From positions 6,572,001 to 6,636,000 of the forward strand of contig NZ_CP016428.1 of assembly GCF_001693385.1 (NCBI RefSeq): a stretch of 64,000 bases of DNA, given 5' to 3'. Below are positions 26,886 to 35,937 of the stretch, piece by piece (within the stretch, counting starts at the first letter, position 1; every line of letters starts with the position of its first letter). Below the pieces are notes generated by a model. It saw nothing but the letters and a program-made list of their open reading frames with translations. It made no database searches and was not told where the DNA came from. Made by a program: the position numbers and the translations under genes. The stretch comes from Bradyrhizobium icense (lineage in GTDB: Bacteria; Pseudomonadota; Alphaproteobacteria; Rhizobiales; Xanthobacteraceae).

Positions 26886-27771
26886 GCGGCGGCGCGGCTA
26901 TTCGCCCTGGCGCGAGACCTGGCGGCGCTATCGCCGGCACCGGCCGGCCGTGGTCAGCGCCGTGCTGCTGTTCGTGCTGATCACGGCGGTGGTGCTGGGC
27001 CCGTTCGTCTGGCGCATCCCCATCAACGAGATCGACATCACCGCAGGGTTGCAGGGGCCGTCGCTCGCGCATCCCTTCGGCACCGACGATCTCGGGCAGG
27101 ATATTCTCGCCCGCATGATCTATGGCGGCCGCATCTCGTTGGCCGTTGGCCTGGCGGCGATGACGGTCGCCGTGCTCGTCGGCACGCTGATCGGCGCGCT
27201 TGCCGGCATGTCGCGCGGCGCACTCGGTCATGCGCTGATGTGGCTCACCGATCTATTCCTGTCGCTGCCGCAACTGCCGCTGCTGTTGCTGCTGATCTAC
27301 CTGTTCCGCGACGGGCTGAAAGCCGTCTTCGGTCCCGAGGGCGGCATCTTCATCCTGATCGTGCTCGTCATCGGCGGCTTGCGCTGGATGCCGGTCGCGC
27401 GGCTGGTGCGCGCTCAGTTCCTCTCCTTGCGCGAGAAGGAGTTCGTCGAAGCCGCGCGCGCGCTCGGCGCCAGCCCGTTGCGGCAGGTGGTGCGGCACAT
27501 CCTGCCCAACGCAGTCGGTCCCGTGATCATCGCCGGCACCATCGACGTCGCCGCCGCGATCATCGCGGAATCGACGCTGTCGTTCCTCGGCCTCGGCTTC
27601 CCGCCGGATACGCCGACCTGGGGCCGCATCCTCTTTGACGCCAAGGACTTTCTCGACATCGGTCCGCATTGGGCGCTGTTTCCGGGCGGCGCCATCTTCA
27701 TCGCGGTCGTCGCCATCAATTTCATCGGCGACGGACTGCGCGACGCGCTCGACGCGCGGCGGGTGATCTGA
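26851..27771 (+). CDS. dppC: peptide-type ABC transporter permease, DppC-like
   Basis: The 306-residue permease has an N-terminal cytoplasmic stretch with WRRYRRHRPAVVSAVLL, then six membrane helices. The DDLGQDILARMIYGGRISLAVG segment is characteristic of DppC/OppC, and its EAA loop reads FVEAARALGASPLRQVVRHILPNAVGP. It pairs with the DppB-like permease. The start at 26851 overlaps the end of the previous gene, and the stop overlaps the next ATG by one base. A shorter start is possible but no ATG offers itself before the first helix. Confidence 0.92.
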   Translation: MAGSTLAFPSAERRRGYSPWRETWRRYRRHRPAVVSAVLLFVLITAVVLGPFVWRIPINEIDITAGLQGPSLAHPFGTDDLGQDILARMIYGGRISLAVGLAAMTVAVLVGTLIGALAGMSRGALGHALMWLTDLFLSLPQLPLLLLLIYLFRDGLKAVFGPEGGIFILIVLVIGGLRWMPVARLVRAQFLSLREKEFVEAARALGASPLRQVVRHILPNAVGPVIIAGTIDVAAAIIAESTLSFLGLGFPPDTPTWGRILFDAKDFLDIGPHWALFPGGAIFIAVVAINFIGDGLRDALDARRVI

Positions 27772-28763
27772 TGGCCCCATTGCTCGAAATCAAGGGCCTG
27801 AAAACCCACTTCGCCACCGACGACGGCATGCTGAGGGCGGTCGACGGTGTCGACATCACGCTTCATAAGGGCGAGACGCTCTGCGTGGTCGGCGAGTCCG
27901 GCTGCGGCAAGACCGTAACAGCCATGTCGGTCCTGAAGCTCATTCCGATGCCGCCAGGTCGCATCGTCGAAGGCCAGATCAAGTTCGAAGGCCGCGACCT
28001 CGTGCCGCTCTCGAGCCACGAACTCGATGACATCCGGGCCAAGGATATCGGCTTCATCTTCCAGGAGCCGATGACCTCGCTAAACCCGGTGCTGACCGTC
28101 GGCGAACAGGTTGCCGAGAGCCTGCGCCGCCACGAGGGCCTCTCGAACAAGGACGCACTCGCCCGCACGGTCGAGATGTTTAAGCTTGTGCAGATCCCCA
28201 ACGCGGAAGCCCGCGTTCATGATTACCCGCATCAGTTCTCGGGCGGCATGCGCCAGCGCGTCATGATCGCCATGGCGCTCGCCTGCAAGCCCAAGCTGGT
28301 CATCGCCGACGAGCCGACCACCGCGCTCGACGTGACAATCCAGGCGCAGATCCTCGACTTGTTGCAGGACATGAAGGAACGCTTCGGCATGGCGGTGATG
28401 CTGATCACCCACGCCATGGGCGTGGTGGCCGAAACGGCGCAGCGCGTCGTCGTCATGTATGCCGGCAAGGTGGTCGAAGAGGCCGATGTCGACAGCCTGT
28501 TCGAGAGCCCGCGGCATCCCTACACGCAGGGCCTGATCCGCTCGATTCCGCGCATCGACCTCGACGCCGCGCACAAGACCCGGCTGGAGGCGATCGGCGG
28601 TTCGGTGCCGATCCTGATCAATCCGGCCCCTGGTTGCCGCTTCGCGCCGCGCTGCCGCTACGCCTTTGGTCTTTGCGCCGAACAGGAACCGGCTCTGCGC
28701 GAGGTCGCACCGGGCCATCGCATGGCGTGTCACCTCGGAGAGACGCAGGGAGCGACGGCATGA
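27771..28763 (+). CDS. dppD: peptide-type ABC transporter ATPase, DppD-like
   Basis: The 330-residue ATPase has Walker [10 protein letters not shown]-loop [11 protein letters not shown], signature [15 protein letters not shown], Walker [13 protein letters not shown] and the switch histidine in [10 protein letters not shown]-terminal extension with four cysteines ([18 protein letters not shown] and MACHLG) fits the peptide-ATPase family, where it can bind an Fe-S cluster. It powers import with the DppF-like ATPase. The start overlaps the dppC stop. Confidence 0.94.
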   Translation: MAPLLEIKGLKTHFATDDGMLRAVDGVDITLHKGETLCVVGESGCGKTVTAMSVLKLIPMPPGRIVEGQIKFEGRDLVPLSSHELDDIRAKDIGFIFQEPMTSLNPVLTVGEQVAESLRRHEGLSNKDALARTVEMFKLVQIPNAEARVHDYPHQFSGGMRQRVMIAMALACKPKLVIADEPTTALDVTIQAQILDLLQDMKERFGMAVMLITHAMGVVAETAQRVVVMYAGKVVEEADVDSLFESPRHPYTQGLIRSIPRIDLDAAHKTRLEAIGGSVPILINPAPGCRFAPRCRYAFGLCAEQEPALREVAPGHRMACHLGETQGATA

Positions 28764-29728
28764 GCGAACCCCTGCTGCGCGTCAGCGGTCTGAAGAAGCA
28801 TTTTCCCGTCAAGGGCGGGCTCCTTTCGCGCGAGGTCGGGCGCGTGCATGCGGTGGACGGCGTGTCCTTTGCGGTCAATCGCGGCGAAACGCTCGGCCTG
28901 GTCGGCGAGTCCGGCTGCGGCAAGTCCACCACGGCCCGCTGCGTGCTGCGCCTGGTCGAACCGAGCGAAGGCGAGATCCTCTTCGACGGACACGACGTGC
29001 GAGGACTTTCCGGCGGCGACCTGCGCGCCATGCGGCGCAACATGCAGATCGTCTTTCAGGATCCCTTTGCCTCGCTCAATCCGCGCATGACCGTCGGCGC
29101 GATTCTCGGCGAAGCCTTCACCATCCACGAGCTCGCCTCCTCGGCAAGCGAGCGGGAGGACCGCGTGGCGAGCCTGCTGGTCAAGGTCGGGCTGAAGGCC
29201 GAGCACATGCGCCGCTACCCGCACGAATTTTCCGGCGGCCAACGCCAGCGCATCGTGATTGCACGGGCGCTCGCGGTGGAACCGAAATTCATCGTCTGCG
29301 ACGAGCCGGTCTCCGCGCTCGACGTGTCCATTCAGGCGCAGGTGATCAATCTGTTGGAAGACCTGCAGGCCGAGCTCAAGCTCACCTATCTGTTCGTCGC
29401 CCACGATCTCTCGGTGGTCGAGCATATTTCCGACCGCGTCGCGGTGATGTATCTCGGCCGCATCGTCGAGCTGGCGAGCGCGAGCGACCTCTACCGCCAT
29501 CCCCGACACCCCTATACGCAGGCGCTGCTCTCCGCCGTGCCGGTGCCGGACCCGAAGGTCAAACGCAAGCGGATCCGCCTGCAAGGCGACGTACCCAGCC
29601 CGATGAACCCGCCGCGGGGCTGTCATTTCCACACCCGCTGCCCGATTGCCGAGCCCCGCTGCAGGGAAAGCGCGCCCGAACTGAAGCAAGGCAGCGATGG
29701 GCATTTCGTGGCCTGTCACCTGAGCTGA
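28760..29728 (+). CDS. dppF: peptide-type ABC transporter ATPase, DppF-like
   Basis: The 322-residue ATPase has Walker [11 protein letters not shown]-loop [15 protein letters not shown], signature [15 protein letters not shown], Walker [13 protein letters not shown] and the switch histidine in FVAHDLSVV. The C-terminal oligopeptide-transporter tail carries [11 protein letters not shown]. It overlaps the dppD stop by four bases (ATGA). It is the last gene of the five-gene importer operon; a large GC-rich hairpin follows at 29802-29850. Confidence 0.94.
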   Translation: MSEPLLRVSGLKKHFPVKGGLLSREVGRVHAVDGVSFAVNRGETLGLVGESGCGKSTTARCVLRLVEPSEGEILFDGHDVRGLSGGDLRAMRRNMQIVFQDPFASLNPRMTVGAILGEAFTIHELASSASEREDRVASLLVKVGLKAEHMRRYPHEFSGGQRQRIVIARALAVEPKFIVCDEPVSALDVSIQAQVINLLEDLQAELKLTYLFVAHDLSVVEHISDRVAVMYLGRIVELASASDLYRHPRHPYTQALLSAVPVPDPKVKRKRIRLQGDVPSPMNPPRGCHFHTRCPIAEPRCRESAPELKQGSDGHFVACHLS

Positions 29729-29801
29729 CGGCGGATCTGGTCAGGCCATTCGCCGCTTCGCATGCCGACGGCGGCAAAGAATTCAATCCTTGAAAATAAT
29801 G

Positions 29802-29850
29802 CGGCCCCGCCCCGGCAGCGGTCGAAACCACTCTTGCCGGGGCGGGGCCG
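29802..29850 (-). terminator. strong bidirectional terminator hairpin
   Basis: Sixteen perfectly paired bases (29802-29817 with 29835-29850, CGGCCCCGCCCCGGCA type) enclose a 17-base loop. On the minus strand the hairpin is followed by CATTATTTT, so it best serves the small gene at 29869. It also lies 74 bases after dppF and may block read-through from that side. Confidence 0.75.
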
Positions 29851-29868
29851 AAATCAGATCGTGCCGCG

Positions 29869-30114
29869 TTACCGCGAATGGACGCCGTTTTTGCGGATCA
29901 GGTCCGAAAGCTGGGACAAGAGCTCCCGAAGCCTGGCATTCTCCTCGATCAGTGCATGGGCTTCGTCGGCCTGTTCGTTGCGACGAAGGGCGGGCTCATC
30001 CCCGCTAAGGGCATTCTCAAGCAATGAAAGAGCGTCGTCGGTCGGTTCCTCAACCCAAAATGAAGGTTCAGCGCGGCGGTCTCGCTTATTAAGCTGCGGA
30101 TGGTCTACTCGCAT
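29869..30114 (-). CDS. small acidic coiled-coil protein (paralogue 1)
   Basis: The 81-residue product starts MRVDHPQLNKRDRRAEPSFW at the ATG 30114, which has a GGAG RBS; an upstream in-frame start is unlikely. The C-terminal half is a short amphipathic helix, IEENARLRELLSQLSDLIRK, with leucines spaced for a coiled coil. The same EEN-RLR-L-LS-L pattern ends the protein at 31362-31658, so the two are related. No membrane or signal segment is seen. Function is unknown; a dimerising adaptor is a guess from the helix. Confidence 0.68.
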   Translation of the reverse strand: MRVDHPQLNKRDRRAEPSFWVEEPTDDALSLLENALSGDEPALRRNEQADEAHALIEENARLRELLSQLSDLIRKNGVHSR

Positions 30115-30308
30115 GATTGATACTCCAATTTTAAAAAGCGGAACGTGCCCCCAGTCACCTTGTCTCGCGCGCGGAGAATGAGGTGAGTCGGCAGGCAAAT
30201 TTGCGACTAAAATTGGAATCGTGCGGGGACGACCCCGGCGCTAAAGCGGCGTGATTGCGGCAAGTCTCGGAGCCCGCGCGGGGCAAACCTGCAGCCTGCG
30301 CGTGCGAT

Positions 30309-30626
30309 TTAGAGAAACGTCGACAATTGATAGAGCGCGTAAAGAACCTCAAGTCCCATGAGAACGAGGGCCGCGATCATCAGATAATAACCAAAATGCA
30401 TGCGTGACTTGAAACCAATGCCTCTCGCGGCCCGTGCGGGATCGCGCCAGGCCGTAAACCAAACTCGATACGCGTCGGAAGGGACAATCCTCCGGCGAAC
30501 GATGCGTCGGGCAACCAGGAACAAGAAGGCCTCCGCCGCCGCGGAAGTGATGCCTTTGCCTCTGCCTTTGTCGCGAGCCTCTTCTTGACCGGAGGTCTCT
30601 AGTTCGACGCCAGCTCGCCTGTTCAC
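30309..30626 (-). CDS. small protein with a C-terminal membrane segment
   Basis: About 105 residues if started at the GTG at 30626, which overlaps the stop of the tiny upstream gene (GTGA). A longer frame reaches a GTG at 30653 inside that gene. The first half is charged and variable, the middle is basic (ARRIVRRRIVPSD), and the last 28 residues form one membrane helix (YYLMIAALVLMGLEVLYALY). GC content is lower than in neighbouring genes. No family is recognised. Coding status is inferred from the hydrophobic helix and the coupled start. Confidence 0.45.
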   Translation of the reverse strand: MNRRAGVELETSGQEEARDKGRGKGITSAAAEAFLFLVARRIVRRRIVPSDAYRVWFTAWRDPARAARGIGFKSRMHFGYYLMIAALVLMGLEVLYALYQLSTFL

Positions 30627-30721
30627 ACACCGTGGAAAATCTTGATTCCCCACAGCACGATGACGATGGCCAATACCAGCGTAGCCGCCGTCAGTACACT
30701 TTCTAAGGAAGCGACTCTCAT
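30623..30721 (-). CDS. tiny single-helix membrane protein, 32 residues
   Basis: A short frame reads MRVASLESVLTAATLVLAIV and continues IVLWGIKIFHGV before TGA. It has a GGAGAG RBS seven bases before the ATG at 30721. Residues about 9-28 form a clean membrane helix with a short basic tail (GIKIFHG). It overlaps the next minus-strand gene by four bases. It is too short for usual gene finding. The RBS, helix and overlap together support it; no family is known to me. Confidence 0.5.
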   Translation of the reverse strand: MRVASLESVLTAATLVLAIVIVLWGIKIFHGV

Positions 30722-30936
30722 ACTCACTCTCCGCTTCCCAGCCCCGCTAACGGTCTAGGTGATTCGTTGATTCGACTGCAATCGCGCGATCACAATGCTT
30801 TGAACGTTGCACGGCGGTTGTGTTGTACAGGTCACACATCTGGGTAAGGCGGCGCACGTGTCGGCCACGGCAGCGTCGCCCCGCGCCTGCCGAAGCGGAA
30901 CGCCGCGCCTCTTACGCTCTTTCGATGGAAGCAGAT

Positions 30937-31137
30937 CTATTCGGGCCGGCCCGCCGGGACGTAGGAGCCGGCCGGGACCGGCGCGCTTCGCCGCCGTTCG
31001 GCGAGCGCCGCCAGGCGATCGTATTCTTCCGCGACCTTGAGCAGGCGCCCCTGGTCCTTGACGGCCATCGCGGCCAATGCCCTTGTTCGTTCCGCGCGCT
31101 TGCGCCAGTGATCCGCATTGGTCAGGAAATCCGTCAT
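30937..31137 (-). CDS. short conserved helical protein
   Basis: The 66-residue product starts MTDFLTNADHWRKRAERTRA and continues as one long helix up to AALAERR, then a Pro/Gly-rich tail. The pattern (NADHWRKRAE...RLLKVAEEYDRLAALAERR) is one I know as a recurring small protein of Bradyrhizobium genomes, with no assigned function. The ATG at 31137 has an AGGGG RBS. No signal or membrane segment is present. Confidence 0.75.
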   Translation of the reverse strand: MTDFLTNADHWRKRAERTRALAAMAVKDQGRLLKVAEEYDRLAALAERRRSAPVPAGSYVPAGRPE

Positions 31138-31361
31138 CGCTCGCCCCTAAGGTGGTTCGCTCCCCAGCCCACCCTGACGCCAGAAAGGACGGCGATACGT
31201 CAAAAATTTGGCCTAATCCGATCTGCCGTGTGACTCGAAGGACGCGTGACTTATTTGACGAGCCTTTTCGCCGTTGCCTTTCCGACGCAAATTTGCCCCG
31301 GACTCAATGGAAAGCTGGTCGCTGAAAGGCGACTGTGCCACCTTGTGATCAGGAAATTGTC

Positions 31362-31658
31362 ATGAGTACCGAACACTCATCACGTGACAGATTTCGGGAC
31401 GCCGGACATCGCGACAACGTCGTGCCGCTGCGTCAAGACAAGTACGAGCTTCAAGCGCGCGACACGCCGCTTCGAGGCGACGCCCTCCTTGCCGCGCTAT
31501 CGCCCCTGCTCGACGAAGCCGACGGACTTCGCAGAGATGGTACGCGGCAGCAGGAAAGCGGAAATCTCCGCCTGCTGCTCGAGGAGAATGTCCGGCTGCG
31601 AAAGCTCGCGGTCAGGCTGTCGAATCTTCTTGGCGACCTTCCCGAACAGGGCAAGTGA
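31362..31658 (+). CDS. small coiled-coil protein (paralogue 2)
   Basis: The 98-residue product starts MSTEHSSRDRFRDAGHRDNV at the ATG 31362 with a CAGGAA RBS. It is charged throughout. Its C-terminal helix LLLEENVRLRKLAVRLSNLL matches the C-terminal helix of the protein at 29869-30114, pointing to a common family. The N-terminal halves differ. It ends 20 bases before the convergent hydratase gene. Function is unknown. Confidence 0.68.
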   Translation: MSTEHSSRDRFRDAGHRDNVVPLRQDKYELQARDTPLRGDALLAALSPLLDEADGLRRDGTRQQESGNLRLLLEENVRLRKLAVRLSNLLGDLPEQGK

Positions 31659-31677
31659 GATCGGCCTTCGCCGCTCA

Positions 31678-32460
31678 TCACGCATACGTCGCTGTCACGC
31701 TTCCGAACGGGCCGAAATCCGCGACATAGGTCTCGCCGGGCTTCGGCCGCAACATGCCCGTGAGCGTCCCCGTGCTGACGGTCTGTCCTGCCTTCATGCC
31801 GATGCCGGTGCGCGAGAGTTCGTTGGCGAGCCAGGTGAGCGGCACCAGCGGATGGTCGAGCGCTTCGCCGGCCGTGCCCTTCCGGCGCAGCGTCCCGTTG
31901 CAGGTCAACAACACTTCCTGTCCGGCGATATCGCGCGTTTTCCAATCCGGGATCGCGGCACCGCAGACGACGATACCGCTGCCCGCGCCATCGGCGAGGA
32001 TCGCGGGCAGCGGCGGAAACGCGGCGTCATGGACGAAGCGGCATTCGGCCAGCTCGATTCCCGTATGCAGCGACACTACCGCCTCGGTGACCTCGGCCAG
32101 TGTGTAGGGCTTTTCGCGCGGCGGCAGATCGACGTCCAAGCGCGCCTGATACTCGACTTCGGGAATCGGGCTGCAGAGTTTGGCGTGCTCGACACTGACC
32201 GGCGATTCCACGATGGGTGCGAACACCCGGCCATAGATCGGCGAGTCCGTGCGAAGCTGCCGCTGCAGCCCCTCCTTCATGGCGGCGATCTTCCAGCCGA
32301 CGACCTCCCAGCCCAGCTCTTCCGCGACCATGCCGGCGACGCGATAGGCTGTCGCCTTGTCAGGCGGCACCAGCCGTTGATCGAGGCCGCTTTGCGTGCG
32401 TCGTTCACGGCGCAGCGTCGCGAGCAGGCGGGCGAGTTCGCGTTGGTGAGCGATGTCCAT
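31678..32460 (-). CDS. 2-keto-4-pentenoate hydratase family protein
   Basis: This 260-residue enzyme belongs to the MhpD/fumarylacetoacetase fold group. Typical segments are GWKIAAM near residue 55, EVEYQARLDVDLPP with the metal-binding acidic residues, and LTWLANELSRTGIGMKAGQTVSTGTLTGM at the C-terminal active-site region. Known members hydrate 2-oxopent-4-enoate in meta-cleavage pathways or decarboxylate related acids. It follows the acyl-CoA dehydrogenase gene by three bases, so the two are co-transcribed. The exact substrate is unknown. Confidence 0.85.
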   Translation of the reverse strand: MDIAHQRELARLLATLRRERRTQSGLDQRLVPPDKATAYRVAGMVAEELGWEVVGWKIAAMKEGLQRQLRTDSPIYGRVFAPIVESPVSVEHAKLCSPIPEVEYQARLDVDLPPREKPYTLAEVTEAVVSLHTGIELAECRFVHDAAFPPLPAILADGAGSGIVVCGAAIPDWKTRDIAGQEVLLTCNGTLRRKGTAGEALDHPLVPLTWLANELSRTGIGMKAGQTVSTGTLTGMLRPKPGETYVADFGPFGSVTATYA

Positions 32461-32463
32461 GAC

Positions 32464-34215
32464 TTACCCCTGCACCAGCGCCGCAGCCTCGCGCATCGAG
32501 ACCGGCGCATCGCCGAGCAGGAGATCGATCGCTGCGTTCTCCCAATGTTGCGCCTGCAGATTGGAGGACGGATGTTCGGCCAAGCGATGCTCGAGCACGA
32601 AGCGCGAGAGCAGCAGACGCCGTGCGTCGCCGCCTACATTGCCGAGACGTGTGCCTTCGGACGCCAACAGCGCAGCCGTTGTCGCATGATAGAGTTTTCC
32701 GGCGGCGATCCTGCAAAAGCGCTCGTTCTGCGGATCCGCCGCAACCTCTTCCGCAAACCGTATCGCGTCCGTCAACGCGCCGGAAAGGCGCGTTCGGAAC
32801 TGCCCCGGCATGCCGCTTACGTCCTCCAACCGGCGGCCGAGATCGTCGTGCAACGCTTCATGGCCGCGCGCCTTTCCGACCGCGCGCTGAACCGCATCCA
32901 GCGCATTGATGTTGCTGGTGCCTTCCCACAGCAAGCCGAGATGGGCATCGCGAACCAGCCGCGCGTTCGGCCAGTCCTCGATGTAGCCATTGCCGCCGCG
33001 GGCCTCCATCGCGCCCGTGGCGACTGAGACGTTGTCCCGGCACGCCCGGTATTTTGCGATCGGCGTCAGCAGCCGCAGCACCTTGTCGGACGCGGTTGCC
33101 GAGTACAGCAGCGCCGACAGCGCCTGCTCGGTCGGGACCATGAGCTTGAGCAATTGCCGGCGCATCAGCGGATGGTCGATCACCGCGCGTCCGAACGCGT
33201 TGCGATGCCGCGCGGCGATCATCGCCTCATTGAGACATCGCCGCATCATGCCGGCCGCGCGCGCAAGGTGCGACACCCGGCTCGAATTCACCATCACCAG
33301 CATGTGCTTGAGGCCCTGAGCCAGCTCGCCGAGCTGGTAGGCTGTGGCGCCCTCGAACACGATCTCGCCGCTTGCCATGGTGCGGCTGCCGAGCTTGTCC
33401 TTCAGGCGCAGGATCCGGTACGCATTCCGCCGCCCATCGGGCAACACTTTTGGCATCAAGAACAGGCCGAGACCGCGGCCGCCGGCTACCGCGCCTTCGG
33501 GCCGGGCGAGCAGCACTGCAAGTTCGGCGTCGACGTTGGAGCAGAACCATTTTTCGCCCCATAACTTCCAGTCCTTGCCGTCCCTGACAGCGACGAGTTC
33601 GCCGGCGCCCACATCGGAGCCGCCGGTTTTCTCCGTCATGAATTGCGCGCACTTCATGAGCGTGGCGGGATCCTGGCTCCACATGCGCTCGAGATAGCGC
33701 TGGCGCAGCTCATCGGTGCCGAAACGGCGCACCAGCTCCGAGGAACTGTCAGTGAGGTTGACCGGGCAAAGCAGGCCGAACTCGGCTTGCGCAAACAGAT
33801 AGTGAAAGACGTATTTTGCGATCGGTGGCATCGGCGACGGCCAACCCAGCACGCCGGCGCGATTGCACATCGCGTGCATGCCGAATTTGCCGAACGCGAT
33901 GCTTTCCATCTCGCGATAGGCGGGGTGATATTCGACCCACTCCTCATCGCGGCCATAGCCGTCGCGCGGATGCAGCACCGGCTGATGACGCTCGGCCTGG
34001 TCTGATAAATCGTGCAGCCGGCCTCCCGCGAGCTCGCCGAGTTCCGAAAGGTGCGGCGCGAGATGCGCCAGCAGCGGTGCCTTCATGTAATGGGGCAACA
34101 GGTCGCGCAGGCTTTGGTCGAGCGAATAATAGTTCAGCCCGCGACAGGTGGGTGCCAACGCTTTGGAGCGCCGGGCCGCCGCCTCGCGGCCGGTCAGATC
34201 GACATGGACGGTCAT
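32464..34215 (-). CDS. acyl-CoA dehydrogenase, AidB-like
   Basis: The product has 583 residues from the ATG at 34215, which stands 6-7 bases after a GAGGGAG RBS; the ATG two codons earlier is too close to it. The FAD-binding pattern MTEKTGGSDVG and the C-terminal ARGGNGYIEDWP and LLWEGTSNINALDAV segments are those of the AidB / isovaleryl-CoA dehydrogenase branch. An N-terminal extension of about 170 residues, as in AidB, precedes the catalytic core. AidB takes part in the alkylation response and binds DNA, but other members are ordinary dehydrogenases. The coupled hydratase gene argues for a catabolic role here. It is divergent from a LysR gene. Confidence 0.88.
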   Translation of the reverse strand: MTVHVDLTGREAAARRSKALAPTCRGLNYYSLDQSLRDLLPHYMKAPLLAHLAPHLSELGELAGGRLHDLSDQAERHQPVLHPRDGYGRDEEWVEYHPAYREMESIAFGKFGMHAMCNRAGVLGWPSPMPPIAKYVFHYLFAQAEFGLLCPVNLTDSSSELVRRFGTDELRQRYLERMWSQDPATLMKCAQFMTEKTGGSDVGAGELVAVRDGKDWKLWGEKWFCSNVDAELAVLLARPEGAVAGGRGLGLFLMPKVLPDGRRNAYRILRLKDKLGSRTMASGEIVFEGATAYQLGELAQGLKHMLVMVNSSRVSHLARAAGMMRRCLNEAMIAARHRNAFGRAVIDHPLMRRQLLKLMVPTEQALSALLYSATASDKVLRLLTPIAKYRACRDNVSVATGAMEARGGNGYIEDWPNARLVRDAHLGLLWEGTSNINALDAVQRAVGKARGHEALHDDLGRRLEDVSGMPGQFRTRLSGALTDAIRFAEEVAADPQNERFCRIAAGKLYHATTAALLASEGTRLGNVGGDARRLLLSRFVLEHRLAEHPSSNLQAQHWENAAIDLLLGDAPVSMREAAALVQG

Positions 34216-34390
34216 GGGCATCTCCCTCGGCTCTGCCTGCCGGAGCCGAAGTGAGGCCCCGGGGGTAAATACCGGCGTATGACCCGGGGAGTGCCCGTGC
34301 AAACGACTTCTTGGGTCGGGGGCTTGAGCCAGACTCAACGCTCGGCGATCCCCGGTTTTCTGGCCGATCCTTTTCCACTAAGCTCCCGCG

Positions 34391-35329
34391 ATGGCATCAC
34401 GACGACTTCCTCCCTTGCATGCGGTGCGGGCGTTCGAGGCCGCCGCACGGCACCTGTCGATCACCCGGGCGGCCGACGAGCTGAACGTGACGGTCGGCGC
34501 CGTCAGCCGGCACGTCCGCGCTCTGGAAGCGCGAATGGGGACTGCCCTCTTCCTGCGCGGCTCGCGCGGCCTGGTCCTGACCTCCGCCGGCAAGACGTTT
34601 GCCGACTCCGCCCGCGAGGCACTGGACCGGATCGCAGACGCAGCCGACGGGCTGCGGTTGCGGCGCTTCCGGCGGCTTTCGGTCGGGGTCTATGGCTTCT
34701 TCGTCTCGCGTTTTCTGCTGCCGATCTGGCCCACGCTCAATGCGGCCTATCCCGATCTGGAAGTCGACCTGCACACCAGCTCCAATCCGCTAGACCTGCT
34801 CGCCAGCCGTTACGACGCGGTGATCGCCGTCTCGGACGGGCAGCCGCGCGCCGGGCTCGTCACCCATTCCCTGATGCCGATCGCGACCGTGCCGGTCTGC
34901 GCGCCACAGTTCATGAAGCGCGGCGCCGTGGATTTCGGAAACGTTCCTCTCCTGCATGCGCGGCCTCGCCCGGACGATTGGCGCCGTTGGCTCGATCACG
35001 CGCAATTCGCCGATGTGCCCGTGCAGGGCGGCAGTAGCTTCGAAAGCCTCGGCCTGACTATTGAAGCCGCCGCCGCCGGCATGGGCGTCGCCATCGCCAT
35101 CGACGGTCTTCTCGCGCCCGACCTCGCACGCGGCAATCTCGTCAAGGCGCATCCGACCGTCCGCCCGACGCGCCGGCAGTTCGTGCTCGAATACGAGCAG
35201 CGGATGGCTGACGATCCCGCGCTGACCGCTTTCGTCGCCTGGCTGAACGACGCGCGCGGCCAGCAAGTGCCTAAGAAGCCCGCCGCGAAAAAGACAGCTA
35301 CGAAGGCAGGCGCGGAATACGCGCGTTGA
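34391..35329 (+). CDS. LysR-family transcriptional regulator, GcvA-like
   Basis: The 312-residue protein starts RRLPPLHAVRAFEAAARHLS with the usual N-terminal winged HTH (SITRAADELNVTVGAVSRHVRALE), followed by the periplasmic-binding-like effector domain. The pattern of the first helix is that of the GcvA subgroup. It ends with a Lys/Ala-rich tail (KKPAAKKTATKAG), which is unusual and may add non-specific DNA contact. It lies divergent to the acyl-CoA dehydrogenase/hydratase operon with a 175-base gap, the typical place for its operator. Confidence 0.92.
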   Translation: MASRRLPPLHAVRAFEAAARHLSITRAADELNVTVGAVSRHVRALEARMGTALFLRGSRGLVLTSAGKTFADSAREALDRIADAADGLRLRRFRRLSVGVYGFFVSRFLLPIWPTLNAAYPDLEVDLHTSSNPLDLLASRYDAVIAVSDGQPRAGLVTHSLMPIATVPVCAPQFMKRGAVDFGNVPLLHARPRPDDWRRWLDHAQFADVPVQGGSSFESLGLTIEAAAAGMGVAIAIDGLLAPDLARGNLVKAHPTVRPTRRQFVLEYEQRMADDPALTAFVAWLNDARGQQVPKKPAAKKTATKAGAEYAR

Positions 35330-35449
35330 GTTTCACGGTTGAGTTTCAGTCAAGGCGCGTTCAAAAAAGCTCGTTTGCCAGCCCGGCACTGCTCTGACAC
35401 AGACGTTCCGACGTTCAAGGCGCAGCCCTTCGCGCCGAAAGGAGCAGGC

Positions 35450-35902
35450 ATGACAACGCCCCAGGACGACTGGCGGTATCCCTACGGTACCCGGCAGCGC
35501 TATCATCTGCAGCACATCCATCTCTTCGCGTCCGATATCGACGCGACGATCGACTTCTATCGAACATGGTTCGATGCCGAGGTGAAGTGGGACGGCGACG
35601 TTGCCGGCGCGCGCAACGTCTTCGTGAAGGTTGGCATCGGTGCGCTGCATCTCTACGACCAGCAGCCGCGAGGCGACGGCAAGAACGCCGTCCATCATCT
35701 GGGAATGCAGGTCGTCGGCATCGAGGAGCTATACGAGCGGATGAAAGCCGCAGGCCTGCACATTCCAAATCCGATCCGCAAACTCGGCGGCGGAGGCGGC
35801 TATTTCATGCTCGGCGCTCCCGATGGAGTCGTGATCGAAATATTCGAGCCGGGCGTGCTTCGCGAACCCGTGGTTCGCGAATATTACGGCTTTGGCAGGT
35901 GA
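35450..35902 (+). CDS. VOC-superfamily (glyoxalase/dioxygenase-type) protein
   Basis: This 150-residue protein starts at the ATG 35450 with an AAAGGAG RBS. It has the beta-alpha-beta-beta-beta repeats of VOC proteins. Likely metal ligands are the His in QHIHLFASD, the His pair in AVHHLGMQV and the Glu in VVIEIFEPG. Members include glyoxalases, extradiol dioxygenases and resistance proteins; this one cannot be assigned further. It ends 35 bases before the convergent gene at 35938 and may be co-transcribed with the LysR gene. Confidence 0.85.
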   Translation: MTTPQDDWRYPYGTRQRYHLQHIHLFASDIDATIDFYRTWFDAEVKWDGDVAGARNVFVKVGIGALHLYDQQPRGDGKNAVHHLGMQVVGIEELYERMKAAGLHIPNPIRKLGGGGGYFMLGAPDGVVIEIFEPGVLREPVVREYYGFGR

Positions 35903-35937
35903 GAAGTAGACCGCAGCGAACGCGCGGCACCCTCGCA

